Translations under genes and position numbers: made by a program | Part shown: one piece after another, positions 1-9,562 of the stretch | Layout: each line of letters starts with the position of its first letter | How positions within the stretch are numbered: the stretch's first letter is position 1 | Assembly: GCF_004122735.1 (NCBI RefSeq) | Contig: NZ_SDIF01000044.1 | Coordinates: 1-51,795, forward strand | Direction: 5' to 3' | Origin: Streptomyces sioyaensis | GTDB taxonomy: Bacteria > Actinomycetota > Actinomycetes > Streptomycetales > Streptomycetaceae | DNA: 51,795 nucleotides | Notes under the pieces: generated by a model | The model's database searches: none | Seen by the model: the letters and a program-made list of their open reading frames with translations, nothing else | Told to the model about the DNA's origin: nothing

Positions 1-320
1 ACGCCATGACCGGAGGCCGGACCCGGCCGCGCTACCAGCTCGCCATCGAGGCACTGGTCAGCACGACCGCCGACCCCTCCAAGATGCAGGGCCAGCTGCC
101 GGAGCACCAGCGCATCTGCCACCTCTGCCGCGAGATCAAGTCCGTTGCCGAGATCTCCGCGCTACTCTCCATCCCCCTCGGCGTCGCCCGGATCCTCGTC
201 GCCGACCTGGCGGAGGCCGGACTCGTCGCCATCCATCAGCCCGGCGGGGACGAGACCGCCGGCGGACAGCCAGATGTGACACTGCTCGAAAGGGTGCTCA
301 GTGGACTTCGCAAGCTCTAG
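1..320 (+). CDS. cvnC: DUF742 protein of a conservon (5' end cut by window edge)
   Basis: The reading frame is open from the first bases and the in-frame residues before the first ATG read Tyr-Ala. Family members carry the phrase YAMTGGRTRP internally, so the ATG at 6 is not the start and the N-terminus lies outside the window. About 105 residues are visible. The rest is typical of DUF742, with a winged-helix-like stretch (CREIKSVAEISALLSIPLGV) in the middle. In conservons (cvnA sensor kinase-like, cvnB roadblock, cvnC DUF742, cvnD GTPase) this protein is part of a membrane-associated complex resembling eukaryotic G-protein coupled systems. Its stop lies 20 bases inside cvnD, which implies translational coupling. 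Family is certain; which conservon copy it is (cvn1 by synteny) is inference. Confidence 0.9.
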   Translation, partial: AMTGGRTRPRYQLAIEALVSTTADPSKMQGQLPEHQRICHLCREIKSVAEISALLSIPLGVARILVADLAEAGLVAIHQPGGDETAGGQPDVTLLERVLSGLRKL

Positions 321-879
321 CGGTGCAGCCCGCTCCACCACCTCCGCGAAAATCGTGGTGGCGGGCGGCTTCGGCGTGGGCAAGACCACGTTCGTCGGGG
401 CCGTCTCAGAGATCAACCCGCTGCGCACCGAAGCCGTGATGACCTCCGCCTCGGCGGGCATCGACGACCTCACGCACGCGCCGGACAAGACGACCACCAC
501 CGTGGCCATGGACTTCGGCCGGATCACCCTGGACCAGGACCTGATCCTGTACCTCTTCGGTACCCCCGGCCAGGACCGCTTCTGGTTCATGTGGGACGAC
601 CTGGTCCGCGGCGCCATCGGCGCCGTCGTCCTGGTCGACACCCGACGCCTCGCCGACTGCTTCCCCGCCGTCGACTACTTCGAGAACAGCGGACTGCCGT
701 TCGTCATCGCCCTCAACGGCTTCGACGGCCACCAGCCGTACACGCCCGACGAGGTACGCGAGGCGCTCCAGATCGGCCCGGACGCGCCGATCATCACCAC
801 CGACGCCCGGCACCGCAGCGAGGCCAAGAGCGCCCTCATCACGCTCGTGGAACACGCGCTGATGGCCCGCCTGCGCTAG
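301..879 (+). CDS. cvnD: Conservon GTP-binding protein CvnD
   Basis: A 192-residue small GTPase of the kind that ends every Streptomyces conservon. The P-loop GGFGVGKTT is at residues 22-30, the G3-like FGTPGQDRF near 86-94, and an ALNGFDG segment stands where Ras-like proteins have NKxD. The GTG start at 301 lies inside the cvnC frame, giving a 20-base overlap. The expected role is a molecular switch working with the CvnA sensor and the roadblock protein CvnB at the membrane. The last codons and stop form the first unit of a 17-bp triple tandem repeat that continues into the spacer, so the 3' end has been duplicated locally. Confidence 0.92.
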   Translation: MDFASSSGAARSTTSAKIVVAGGFGVGKTTFVGAVSEINPLRTEAVMTSASAGIDDLTHAPDKTTTTVAMDFGRITLDQDLILYLFGTPGQDRFWFMWDDLVRGAIGAVVLVDTRRLADCFPAVDYFENSGLPFVIALNGFDGHQPYTPDEVREALQIGPDAPIITTDARHRSEAKSALITLVEHALMARLR

Positions 880-914
880 GCGCCCGCCTGCGCTGGGCGC
901 CCGCCTGCGCTGGG
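864..914. repeat. Three tandem 17-bp units spanning the cvnD stop codon
   Basis: Units at 864-880, 881-897 and 898-914 read ggcccgcctgcgctagg, cgcccgcctgcgctggg and cgcccgcctgcgctggg. The first contains the cvnD C-terminus and its TAG stop; in the other two the TAG is TGG, so they would be read as coding if the first stop were lost. They look like slippage duplications. Confidence 0.85.
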
Positions 915-958
915 CCGGCTCAGGCCGCGTCCGGGCGCTTCGGTGCCCGCAGCGTCGT

Positions 959-1004
959 ACGACGAACGACCCCCACACCGGTCAGGTGCGGGGGCCTTCG
1001 TCGT
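959..1004. terminator. Hairpin between convergent cvnD and DUF4360 gene
   Basis: Outer arms acgacgaa (959-966) and ttcgtcgt (997-1004) are perfect complements. An inner C-rich/G-rich stem (cccccac against gtgcggggg, one imperfection) extends it. It lies between two convergent genes and probably ends transcription in both directions. Confidence 0.7.
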
Positions 1005-1130
1005 TGCCGGCGTCCACGGGCGCTCAGGGGGGAGCCTGGCCGCCCTGCCGTCGGCCGGGCCGGCCCGGTGCACGCCCGGCCGCGGGGCCCGCACGCAGCC
1101 GCGTACGGGCCCGGGGCCGACGGGCCGGCC

Positions 1131-1787
1131 TCACTTGCGCGCGGGGCACTGCTTCCATGCGAAGTGGTACACGGTGTTGATGCTGCCGTCGGTGGAGTCC
1201 ATGGCCATGTAGCTGGTGGACTTGGGGTCCGACGACTTGGCGTCCACCCGCATCTCGGTGTTGATGTTGAAGTAGCGCTCCTCGCCGCAGGGTGCGTAGA
1301 CGAGCGCGTCGACACCGGTCTCGTCCGACGTCTGCCAGTTGGCGTCGTAGGGGCCGGTGAAGGTGTGGCTCTTACGGGCCGTCTGCTGCTGGCCCTGGAA
1401 GTAGTAGCCCGCCTGCTCCAGTCCCCTGGCGCCCTTGGCCAGGGAGGCGTAGCCGCGGTAGTCGGCCCGGGCGATCGCGTACGTGAACCCCTGCGGGACA
1501 TGCACGTTCAAGGCGATCTGGCAGTTCTTGCGGGAGTCGGTCGGCTTGGTGCCGGCGCCGGCCTGGGCGAGGTATTCGCTGTACGTAACGGTGAAGGCGG
1601 TGTTGTCGGGGGCGATGGCCACGGCGGCGCTGCCGGGTCTGCAGCCCGAGCCGTTGACCGTGGCAACGGTGATCGTGATCTTTCCGGTCGGCGGTTCGTC
1701 GCCGAACCCTGCTGCGGCGGTGGGGGATGCCGATCCGGCGAGGAGCAACGATGCCACTGCGGCACCAGCACTGAGCCTGCTGAGCAT
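1131..1787 (-). CDS. Secreted DUF4360 family protein
   Basis: A 218-residue protein with a Sec-type signal peptide: MLSRLSAG, then a hydrophobic AAVASLLLAG core and an Ala-rich cleavage region near residue 27. The mature part has four cysteines (GSGC, KNCQ, APCG, KQCP), consistent with two disulfides in an extracytoplasmic protein. The domain matches DUF4360, found in secreted proteins of actinobacteria and fungi, with no established activity. The ATG at 1787 is chosen because AAGGAAAG lies 6 bases upstream; an upstream in-frame ATG at 1832 would put 15 polar residues before the signal peptide and has no ribosome site. It is transcribed alone, between terminators. Confidence 0.8.
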   Translation of the reverse strand: MLSRLSAGAAVASLLLAGSASPTAAAGFGDEPPTGKITITVATVNGSGCRPGSAAVAIAPDNTAFTVTYSEYLAQAGAGTKPTDSRKNCQIALNVHVPQGFTYAIARADYRGYASLAKGARGLEQAGYYFQGQQQTARKSHTFTGPYDANWQTSDETGVDALVYAPCGEERYFNINTEMRVDAKSSDPKSTSYMAMDSTDGSINTVYHFAWKQCPARK

Positions 1788-2090
1788 GGGCTCTTTCCTT
1801 CCGGTCGTCCTGTGGCCCGCGGCGCGGAACATCAGGAGTGGAATGACGAGCGCATGCCAGCACGGGACGGGGCGCCTTGAACAGCTCTGCTCCCCAGGGT
1901 TGGGGTGAACCTACGCCTTGATTCGGACGCGAACTACCGAACCGGAACACCGTCGAACGAATGGTGACGAACGGTCAACGGCGGATACGACGCCACGTTC
2001 GCCGGCACGGGCACCCTGCTGCCCTCGTCCGCCCACGCCGGAGTCCATCACACCCCGAACCCGCGCCGCAGGCCGGTCCGGTGTACGCCG
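1788..2090. other. Intergenic region upstream of the DUF4360 gene
   Basis: No coding signal is seen on either strand. It must hold the promoter of the leftward DUF4360 gene. The stretch around 1925-1980 contains several loosely repeated cgaac/gttcg pentamers that could be regulator contacts but form no clean palindrome. Confidence 0.5.
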
Positions 2091-2120
2091 AGGGGCCCCG
2101 CACCCAGGTGCGGGGCCCCT
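2091..2120. terminator. Strong terminator after accE
   Basis: Perfect 13-bp stem aggggccccgcac / gtgcggggcccct with a 4-base loop, placed 23 bases beyond the accE stop on the minus strand. Confidence 0.85.
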
Positions 2121-2142
2121 TCATGTCATGCGTGCGTCTCGC

Positions 2143-2352
2143 TCAGCGCTGCCAGCTGGTCGCGCCGTGGAAGCCGCTCTGGCGCTCCAGGCGGCGCCAG
2201 CGGGCGGCGGTGGCGCGCGGACCGGCCGGGGTGGTGACCGCGGGCCGGTGGGCGGCGCGGGCGAGCAGGACCGCGGTCAGGGCGGCCAGCTCCTCCTCGC
2301 TGGCCTGGCCCTTCTCCACACGGATGGGGTTGGTGCGCTGGGCAGTGTTCAC
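2143..2352 (-). CDS. accE: Acyl-CoA carboxylase epsilon subunit
   Basis: A 69-residue protein that starts MNTAQRTNPIRVEKGQAS and contains the SEEELAALTAVL helix typical of the small epsilon subunits of actinobacterial acyl-CoA carboxylases. Epsilon stabilises the complex between the biotinylated alpha subunit and the carboxyltransferase beta hexamer and is needed for full activity. It lies 55 bases downstream of accB on the same strand and is followed by a strong terminator, so the two form an operon. The C-terminus has the ARWRRLERQSGFH segment with Trp/Arg residues usual for this family. The alpha subunit gene is not in the window. Confidence 0.9.
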   Translation of the reverse strand: MNTAQRTNPIRVEKGQASEEELAALTAVLLARAAHRPAVTTPAGPRATAARWRRLERQSGFHGATSWQR

Positions 2353-2407
2353 GGTCTTCTCTCCGTCGTCGCGGTGGCGTGGTGCCGGGTGCGGGTGCGG
2401 GGTGTGG

Positions 2408-3991
<1,584 letters not shown>

Positions 3992-4070
3992 GTATCGACG
4001 GTACGTGTGCGGGGCGTCCCGCACCGATGTCGGTTTCGTACAACGTCGCATGCGATTTGGTGGGCAGGCA

Positions 4071-4089
4071 GTACAGAACCGTGCTGTAC
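4071..4089. promoter_or_regulatory. Inverted repeat GTACAG-N7-CTGTAC upstream of accB
   Basis: A perfect 6-bp inverted repeat with a 7-base spacer, 80 bases upstream of the accB start. Size and position suit a dimeric repressor site. No regulator gene is adjacent. Confidence 0.5.
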
Positions 4090-4223
4090 GTGCCCCGCGT
4101 CCTGGCGCCCGTTCGGGTGGCGGGGCCGCGCCGGGTCTGTATGGGGCCGACAAATGTAGGAGTCTCACCAAACTGCGTGCCAGGAGGTGGCACGGCCGTG
4201 CGGCCCGTGCCCGTCCGGGCCGG

Positions 4224-6686
4224 TCAGCGCAGCCGGACCGTGCAGGTGTGAGTGGCGCAGGCGGTGCCGGGGGTCAGCCGCAGCCGGAGGGCGGGTCCGG
4301 CGGCCAGCACCTCGATCGCCGGGTCGTGGCCGAGCACCGCGCGCACCGGCCGTGACCAGGTGATCTCCAGAGTGTCCCCGGAGCGCTCCGGGGCGGCCAC
4401 ACACAGCCGCGCCGTCCGGCCGCCGCCGCCCGGCCACCGCCCCGACGGCCGCTCACGGACCAGCACGCTCGCCGGGCCACTGCTGGTGAGCGGCCCGGCA
4501 CTGCCCGCGCGCCAGAAGTTCGCGGCCGTGACGCCGAGCGGGTGGACGGCGATCGCCTGCCGGCCGGCGTCATTGGCGAGCACCGTCAGCCAGCGCCGGT
4601 CGGCGGCGCGGGCGGCGAGGGTGCGGCGGGTGGCGCCCGGCATGAGGAGGTAGGCGTAGCCGGCGTCGGTGGGGTCGGTGCCGTGGTCGTGCCAAAGGGT
4701 GACATAGCGGCGGGTGAACGGGCGGGTGGAGGAGGTGGTGTTGATGTCGTGCCAGGAGCCGGTGCGGGCCTCGCGCAGCGTCGTCAGGGGCGCGCCGCCG
4801 GGGAAGACATAGCCGCCGTGCCCGGCGAGGTGGGCCCAGTGGGCGCGGCGGAAGGAGCGGGTCGCGCCGAGCGTGCCGGGCTGGCGTACCCCGTCGACGG
4901 TGAGCGCGGCGGTGCCCGCCCCGCCCAGGCGGCGGTTGTCGACGACGGTCTCGGCCGGCACCCCGTCGCGGGCGGTGATGCCCGCGCCCAGGCAGACCAC
5001 GCAGTCCGCGAGCGCGAACCAGGACTTCTTGGCGGTGAGGGTGGAGGCAAGTCCGCGCAGGTCCTGTCCGATCGCGGCGAACTCCCCGTCCGTGGTGCCG
5101 CCGACCCAGCGTGCGGCGGGCTTGGGCTCGCCCCAGCCGCCGCCTTCGTTGTCGGCCAGCCGCTTGGTGGACACGGTCGTGCCGGGGAGCCGGTAGGGGT
5201 CGACAGTGGGCCAGAAGGCGTCCGTGTACTGGTCGCCGCCGAAATCCGCGCCCCACCAGGAGAGCATGCCGGCGCCGGTGTGCCAGCCGCGCGGGTTCTC
5301 GCCGTTGCCGTTCTCGTAGTACGTGATGCGGTCGGAGGCCATGGCCAGGCCGGCGGCCCAGCCGGGGCGGCGGTGGACGGCACGGTCCATGGCGGGGAAG
5401 AGCCGGTGGCCGACGGGTTCGGGCGCGGCCGGCACCGGGCTGTCGGCGATCCGGTGGAGGCGGGCGAGGTCGGCGACCGTGTACTGCCGGTCGGTCAGAA
5501 CGGGCAGGACGCGGTCCCGGGCGGTCCAGCCCTTGATCATGGCGTGCCAGCGGGCCCGCTCCGCGGCGCTCGCGCCCTCGGCGAGCAGCGCGACGGCGGC
5601 GATCAGCGCATGCCCGTGGTAGTGGTCGCTGCGCATGATCTGCCGCTCGTCGCTGCGGAGGTAACCGCGGCTGACGGCCCGCCCGTTGACGCAGTCCATC
5701 ATCAGTCCGTTGTGGAGCAGCGGGGCGTAGGCATGCTCGACGCTGTCGAGGACGAGCTGCCGCGCCGGGTCGGTGAGCTGCCAGGACGAGTCGCCGAGCA
5801 GGGTGAACAGCCGCCCCATGCCGTCCAGCAGGACAGCGCCGTAGGTGCCGGAGTAGGCGACCCAGGTGTGCTGGACGAAGGAGCCGTCGGCGTAGAGGCC
5901 GTCGCCCCGGGTGACGTAGGGGAAGACCGGGGAGAGGGCGTCGCGGGCCAGCGCGATCTTGGCGGGGGCGCGGCCGAGGACCCCGCGCAGGGCGACGACC
6001 CGGCACAGGTCGACGCGATTGGCGCCGGTGCTGGTGCCGGTGTAGTCGCCGAGCAGGGCGTCGGGGACGAAGTGGTCGACGGCGGCGAGGCAGCGCTCGC
6101 GCAGGGCCTCGGGCAGGCCGTCGGGCAGGTGCTCGTCGATGATCGCGAGGGTGTCGAGGAGGAGCCGGGGGCTGCCGATCTGCCATTCCCACCAGTTGCC
6201 GTAGCGGGTGGTGCCGGTGCGGTAGACGGTGGCTTCGAGGTGGCTCAGGCCGGTGAGGACGTCCTCGGCGAGGCCGCGGTCGCCGGTGTGGCCGGTGCCG
6301 GGCTGGGCGTAGGCCCGGGCCATGGTGGCGAGCCGGCCGTAGCTCTGGGTGATGCCGGACGGCGGGTCGTAGCGGCAGTCCGGCCAGAGCGAGTCCGCGG
6401 CCGGGCGCATGCCCGCCCGGAAGGTGCCGGCGAGCGCGCCGGTCTCCTGGAGGGCGGCGACGTACGGCGGGGCGGCGGGGTCGAAGCCGGTGCCGAGGGT
6501 GAGCGCGCACCAGCGGCCACGGAGGGCGGCGAACTCGTCACCGGCCACCGCGGCGGGCGCGGCCGGCCCGGGGAGGGCGGACGAGGGGCGGGCGGCGCGG
6601 CCGAGCACGCTCGCCGCGGCGGCGAGGAATCCTCGGCGTGACCAGACGGACGGCGACCAGACGGACGTGACGGAGGCAGGCGGCAC
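4224..6686 (-). CDS. Tat-exported polysaccharide lyase family 8 (hyaluronate/xanthan lyase-like)
   Basis: An 820-residue secreted lyase. The N-terminus has a twin-arginine signal (SRRGFLAAAASVLG). The alpha/alpha-toroid domain follows, with the aromatic patch NWWEWQIG near 164, then beta-sandwich domains. The catalytic triad of the family is intact: Asn223, His273 and Tyr282. Their spacing (50 and 9) equals Asn349/His399/Tyr408 of pneumococcal hyaluronate lyase. These enzymes cleave uronic-acid-containing glycans by beta-elimination; hyaluronan, chondroitin or xanthan cannot be told apart from sequence alone. The GTG at 6686 is preferred over one 45 bases upstream because GGAGAGG lies 7 bases before it and it leaves a normal-length Tat signal. 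It stands as a single gene. Confidence 0.88.
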   Translation of the reverse strand: MPPASVTSVWSPSVWSRRGFLAAAASVLGRAARPSSALPGPAAPAAVAGDEFAALRGRWCALTLGTGFDPAAPPYVAALQETGALAGTFRAGMRPAADSLWPDCRYDPPSGITQSYGRLATMARAYAQPGTGHTGDRGLAEDVLTGLSHLEATVYRTGTTRYGNWWEWQIGSPRLLLDTLAIIDEHLPDGLPEALRERCLAAVDHFVPDALLGDYTGTSTGANRVDLCRVVALRGVLGRAPAKIALARDALSPVFPYVTRGDGLYADGSFVQHTWVAYSGTYGAVLLDGMGRLFTLLGDSSWQLTDPARQLVLDSVEHAYAPLLHNGLMMDCVNGRAVSRGYLRSDERQIMRSDHYHGHALIAAVALLAEGASAAERARWHAMIKGWTARDRVLPVLTDRQYTVADLARLHRIADSPVPAAPEPVGHRLFPAMDRAVHRRPGWAAGLAMASDRITYYENGNGENPRGWHTGAGMLSWWGADFGGDQYTDAFWPTVDPYRLPGTTVSTKRLADNEGGGWGEPKPAARWVGGTTDGEFAAIGQDLRGLASTLTAKKSWFALADCVVCLGAGITARDGVPAETVVDNRRLGGAGTAALTVDGVRQPGTLGATRSFRRAHWAHLAGHGGYVFPGGAPLTTLREARTGSWHDINTTSSTRPFTRRYVTLWHDHGTDPTDAGYAYLLMPGATRRTLAARAADRRWLTVLANDAGRQAIAVHPLGVTAANFWRAGSAGPLTSSGPASVLVRERPSGRWPGGGGRTARLCVAAPERSGDTLEITWSRPVRAVLGHDPAIEVLAAGPALRLRLTPGTACATHTCTVRLR

Positions 6687-6832
6687 GGTCGGTCCTCTCC
6701 ATGGCGTCAACCGGTGTGTGGCGCTGCGCACTTGGGAGTTTCCGATGGTCTAGCACGGGCCGTCGCACAGCGGCAATGACCGCGCCGCAACGCCGCGGGC
6801 CACCCGCCCGGCGGAGCCCGGACCCGACAAGA

Positions 6833-6890
6833 GGTTGAATGTTGAACCAGATGGAGTTACGGTGGCATCTCGTTGAAGGTTAAACAACCT
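6833..6890. promoter_or_regulatory. Two palindromic elements upstream of the YceI gene
   Basis: 6833-6848 is a dyad of the form GGTTnAAnnTTnAACC with all twelve defined positions matching. 6872-6888 (gttgaaggttaaacaac) is a looser dyad GTTG-N9-CAAC. Both lie 40-100 bases upstream of the YceI start, where a MarR- or TetR-type repressor would sit. The AT-rich composition stands out from the surroundings. Confidence 0.55.
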
Positions 6891-6928
6891 CGGCCCCGGG
6901 CCGGGACCACCGTCTTTGAGGAGGAGCC

Positions 6929-7573
6929 ATGGCTCTGTTCCACCGCAAGCGCACCGCCGACACCGCCGACACCGGCACCACAGCCCCCGCCGCCACCGCT
7001 GCCGTCCTCGACGCGGACCCGGCGCTCGCCGCGCTGACCGGCGACTACACCATCGACCCGGCGCACAGCAGCATCGGCTTCACCGTCCGGCACGCCATGG
7101 TCACCAACGTCCGCGGCGCATTCGGCGACTACGAGGGCACGCTCCACCTCGACGGCGCCGACCCGTCCCGCTCCACCGCGTCCCTGGACGTCAAGATCGC
7201 GAGCATCGACACCGGGATCGCGGACCGCGACGGCCATCTGCGCAGCGCCGACTTCTTCGACGCCGAGACCTTCCCGCTGATGACCTTCCGCAGCACCGCC
7301 GCCGAGCAGGTGTCCGGTGACCGCTACCGCATCACCGGCGACCTCACCCTGCGCGACGTCACCAAGCCGCTCACCATCGACCTGGCGTTCCATGGCTCGG
7401 CCACCGACGTCTACGGCGCCGAGCGGGTCGGCTTCGAGGGCAGCGCCGAGATCCTGCGCTCCGACTGGGGCCTGACCTGGAACGCCGCGCTGGAGACCGG
7501 CGGGGTGATGGTCAGTGACAAGGTCAAGCTCTTCTTCGACATCTCCGCCGTCAAGGCAGCGCCGCAGGCCTGA
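6929..7573 (+). CDS. YceI family lipocalin-like protein
   Basis: A 214-residue protein whose body (YTIDPAHSSIGFTVRHAMVTNV onward in shortened form: DPAHSSIGFTVRH) is the classic YceI opening, followed by SLDVKIASIDTGIADRDGHL and the DVTKPLTIDLAF strand. The fold is a lipocalin-like barrel that binds polyisoprenoid lipids or amphiphiles. Many homologues are periplasmic, but this one starts MALFHRKRT and has no signal peptide, so it is probably cytoplasmic. GAGGAGGAGCC directly precedes the ATG. It is monocistronic, with palindromes upstream and a perfect 12-bp hairpin downstream. Members are often induced by stress; no specific role can be assigned. Confidence 0.9.
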   Translation: MALFHRKRTADTADTGTTAPAATAAVLDADPALAALTGDYTIDPAHSSIGFTVRHAMVTNVRGAFGDYEGTLHLDGADPSRSTASLDVKIASIDTGIADRDGHLRSADFFDAETFPLMTFRSTAAEQVSGDRYRITGDLTLRDVTKPLTIDLAFHGSATDVYGAERVGFEGSAEILRSDWGLTWNAALETGGVMVSDKVKLFFDISAVKAAPQA

Positions 7574-7594
7574 CCGAACGGCCCCGCCGCGACG

Positions 7595-7638
7595 GCGGCC
7601 CCGCACCGGCCCCTTCCCCCGGGCCCGTGCGGGGCCGC
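7595..7638. terminator. Terminator between convergent yceI-like gene and cimA
   Basis: Perfect 12-bp stem gcggccccgcac / gtgcggggccgc with a 20-base loop, between convergent genes and likely to act in both directions. Confidence 0.8.
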
Positions 7639-7660
7639 GGTCGTGCCGTGGCGGCGGCGC

Positions 7661-9355
7661 TCACTCCTGCGGCTCGACCCCGGCCCGCAGCAGCCCGTAG
7701 GCGTAGGCGTCCTCCAGCGCCTGCCAGGAGGCGGCGATGACGTTCTCGGCGACGCCGACCGTGGACCACTCGCCCTTGCCGTCACTGGTGGAGACCAGGA
7801 CGCGGGTGATCGAGCCGGTGCCCAGGTCGCCCTCCAGGATGCGGACCTTGTAGTCCACCAGCTCCAAGCGGGCCAGCTGCGGGTAGATCCGCTCCAGGCC
7901 CACCCGCAGCGCCCGGTCCAGGGCGTTGACCGGGCCGTTGCCCTCGGCGGTGGCGACGATCCGCTCGCCCTTGGCCCACAGCTTCACGGTCGCCTCGTTG
8001 GCGTGCGAGCCGTCCGGGCGGTCCTCGACGATCGCCCGCCAGGACTCGACGCTGAAGTAGCGCACCGGCGTGCCCCGGACCTCTTCGCGCAGCAGCAGCT
8101 CGAAGGACGCGTCGGCGGCCTCGTACGTGTAGCCCGCCAGCTCACGCTCCTTGACCCGGTCCACGAGGCGGCCGACCAGCTCGCGGTCGCCGCTGAGATC
8201 GAAGCCCAGCTCCTTGCCCTTGAGCTCGATGGAGGCCCGGCCGGCCATGTCGGAGACCAGCATCCGCATGGTGTTGCCGACCAGCGCCGGATCGATGTGC
8301 TGGTAGAGGTCCGGGTCGACCTTGATGGCGGAGGCGTGCAGCCCGGCCTTGTGGGCGAAGGCGGAGACGCCGACGTAGGGCTGGTGGGTGGACGGGGTGA
8401 GGTTGACGACCTCGGCGATGGCGTGCGAGATCCGGGTGGTCTCGGCGAGCTTGCCCTCGGGCAGTACCTGGCGCCCGTACTTGAGCTCCAGGGCGGCGAC
8501 GACCGGGAAGAGGTTGGAGTTGCCGACCCGCTCGCCGTAGCCGTTGGCGGTGCACTGGACGTGGGTGGCGCCGGCGTCCACCGCGGCCAGGGTGTTGGCG
8601 ACCGCGCAGCCGGTGTCGTCCTGGGCGTGGATGCCCAGCCGCGCGCCGGTGTCCGCGAGGACGGTCCGGACGACCGCGGTGACCTGCGCCGGGAGCATCC
8701 CGCCGTTGGTGTCGCAGAGCACCACGACATCGGCGCCGGCCTCGCTCGCGGTGCGCACGACCTGCTTGGCGTAGACCGCGTCCAGCGCATAGCCGTCGAA
8801 GAAGTGCTCACAGTCGAGGAAGACCCGGCGGCCCTGGGCACGCAGGTGGGCGACGGTGTCCCGGACCATCGCGAGGTTCTCCTCCGGCGTGGTGCGCAGC
8901 GCCAGCTCCACGTGCCCGACATGGGACTTGGCGACCAGCGTGATCACCGGGGCCCCGGAGTCCAGGAGCGCGGCGACCTGCGGATCGTCCTCGACGCGCA
9001 CCCCGGCCTTGCGGGTGGCGCCGAACGCGACCAGCTGGGCGTGCCGGAAGTCGATCTCCTCGCGGGCGCGCTGGAAGAACTCGGTGTCCCGGGGGTTGGC
9101 ACCGGGCCAGCCGCCCTCGATGAAGCCCACGCCGAAGTCGTCGAGGTGCCGGGCGATGGTCAGCTTGTCGGCGACGGTGAGGTTGATGCCCTCGCGCTGC
9201 GCACCGTCGCGGAGCGTGGTGTCGAAGACGTGGAAGTCGTCGGACACCGCGCCGGCGGGGCGGGGGGCGGGCGACGGCTTCTGGGAGGGGCGCCGCGCAG
9301 CGGCCCCATTCGGGGTGGTGGCGGGCGACGGGTGGGCTTGAGGTGCGTCCGTCAT
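7661..9355 (-). CDS. cimA: Citramalate synthase
   Basis: A 564-residue member of the LeuA/HMG-CoA-lyase-like family that condenses pyruvate and acetyl-CoA to (R)-citramalate, the threonine-independent entry to 2-ketobutyrate and isoleucine. The TIM-barrel opens with DTTLRDGAQ at 45-53, metal/substrate residues follow (HAQDDTGCAVANT), and the C-terminal LeuA allosteric domain (ILEGDLGTGSITRVLVS) suggests feedback by isoleucine. About 40 low-complexity Pro/Ala residues precede the catalytic domain. The ATG at 9355 has an ACAGGAGCC site. A leader peptide and terminator lie in its 5' region. The alternatives, 2-isopropylmalate or homocitrate synthase, are less likely because the sequence is of the CimA branch. 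Confidence 0.9.
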   Translation of the reverse strand: MTDAPQAHPSPATTPNGAAARRPSQKPSPAPRPAGAVSDDFHVFDTTLRDGAQREGINLTVADKLTIARHLDDFGVGFIEGGWPGANPRDTEFFQRAREEIDFRHAQLVAFGATRKAGVRVEDDPQVAALLDSGAPVITLVAKSHVGHVELALRTTPEENLAMVRDTVAHLRAQGRRVFLDCEHFFDGYALDAVYAKQVVRTASEAGADVVVLCDTNGGMLPAQVTAVVRTVLADTGARLGIHAQDDTGCAVANTLAAVDAGATHVQCTANGYGERVGNSNLFPVVAALELKYGRQVLPEGKLAETTRISHAIAEVVNLTPSTHQPYVGVSAFAHKAGLHASAIKVDPDLYQHIDPALVGNTMRMLVSDMAGRASIELKGKELGFDLSGDRELVGRLVDRVKERELAGYTYEAADASFELLLREEVRGTPVRYFSVESWRAIVEDRPDGSHANEATVKLWAKGERIVATAEGNGPVNALDRALRVGLERIYPQLARLELVDYKVRILEGDLGTGSITRVLVSTSDGKGEWSTVGVAENVIAASWQALEDAYAYGLLRAGVEPQE

Positions 9356-9464
9356 GCTGGTCTGGCTCCTGTCGGGATCTCGGTCTACCGGAATAACCGG
9401 CTCCACCGCCCCTCCATGCTCCCTCGCGCTCCGCCTCCGGTGACGGGTGGGCCGGAAACGAAAA

Positions 9465-9488
9465 GACCCCTCGCGGGTGCGAGAGGTC
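9465..9488 (-). terminator. Attenuator terminator in the cimA leader
   Basis: Read on the minus strand, GACCtCTCGC / GCGAGgGGTC forms a stem with a four-base ACCC loop and one internal mismatch, followed at once by TTTTCGTTT. It is an intrinsic terminator between leader peptide and structural gene, 109 bases upstream of the cimA start. Confidence 0.75.
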
Positions 9489-9489
9489 T

Positions 9490-9562
9490 GCGCGCGGGTC
9501 TGGGACGACGGTGGCCACGCCGTACTCGGTTCGTACGGGGCGGTCACTGCGGACCGGCGCGC
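9490..9562 (-). promoter_or_regulatory. Alternative RNA pairing of the cimA leader
   Basis: The leader-peptide segment GCGCGCCGGTC (plus strand 9552-9562) can pair with GACCCGCGCGC (9490-9500), just upstream of the terminator, at 10 of 11 positions. Between them sits a perfect hairpin CCGTAC/GTACGG (9520-9538). Ribosome position on the leader would decide whether the long-range helix forms. Its exact effect on the terminator needs folding calculations I could not run. Confidence 0.55.

Noticed and set aside
1925..1980. PHO-box-like GTTGACC/GTCACCA units upstream of the DUF4360 gene
   Set aside because: Units deviate from the consensus at several positions and the spacing drifts; not better than chance.
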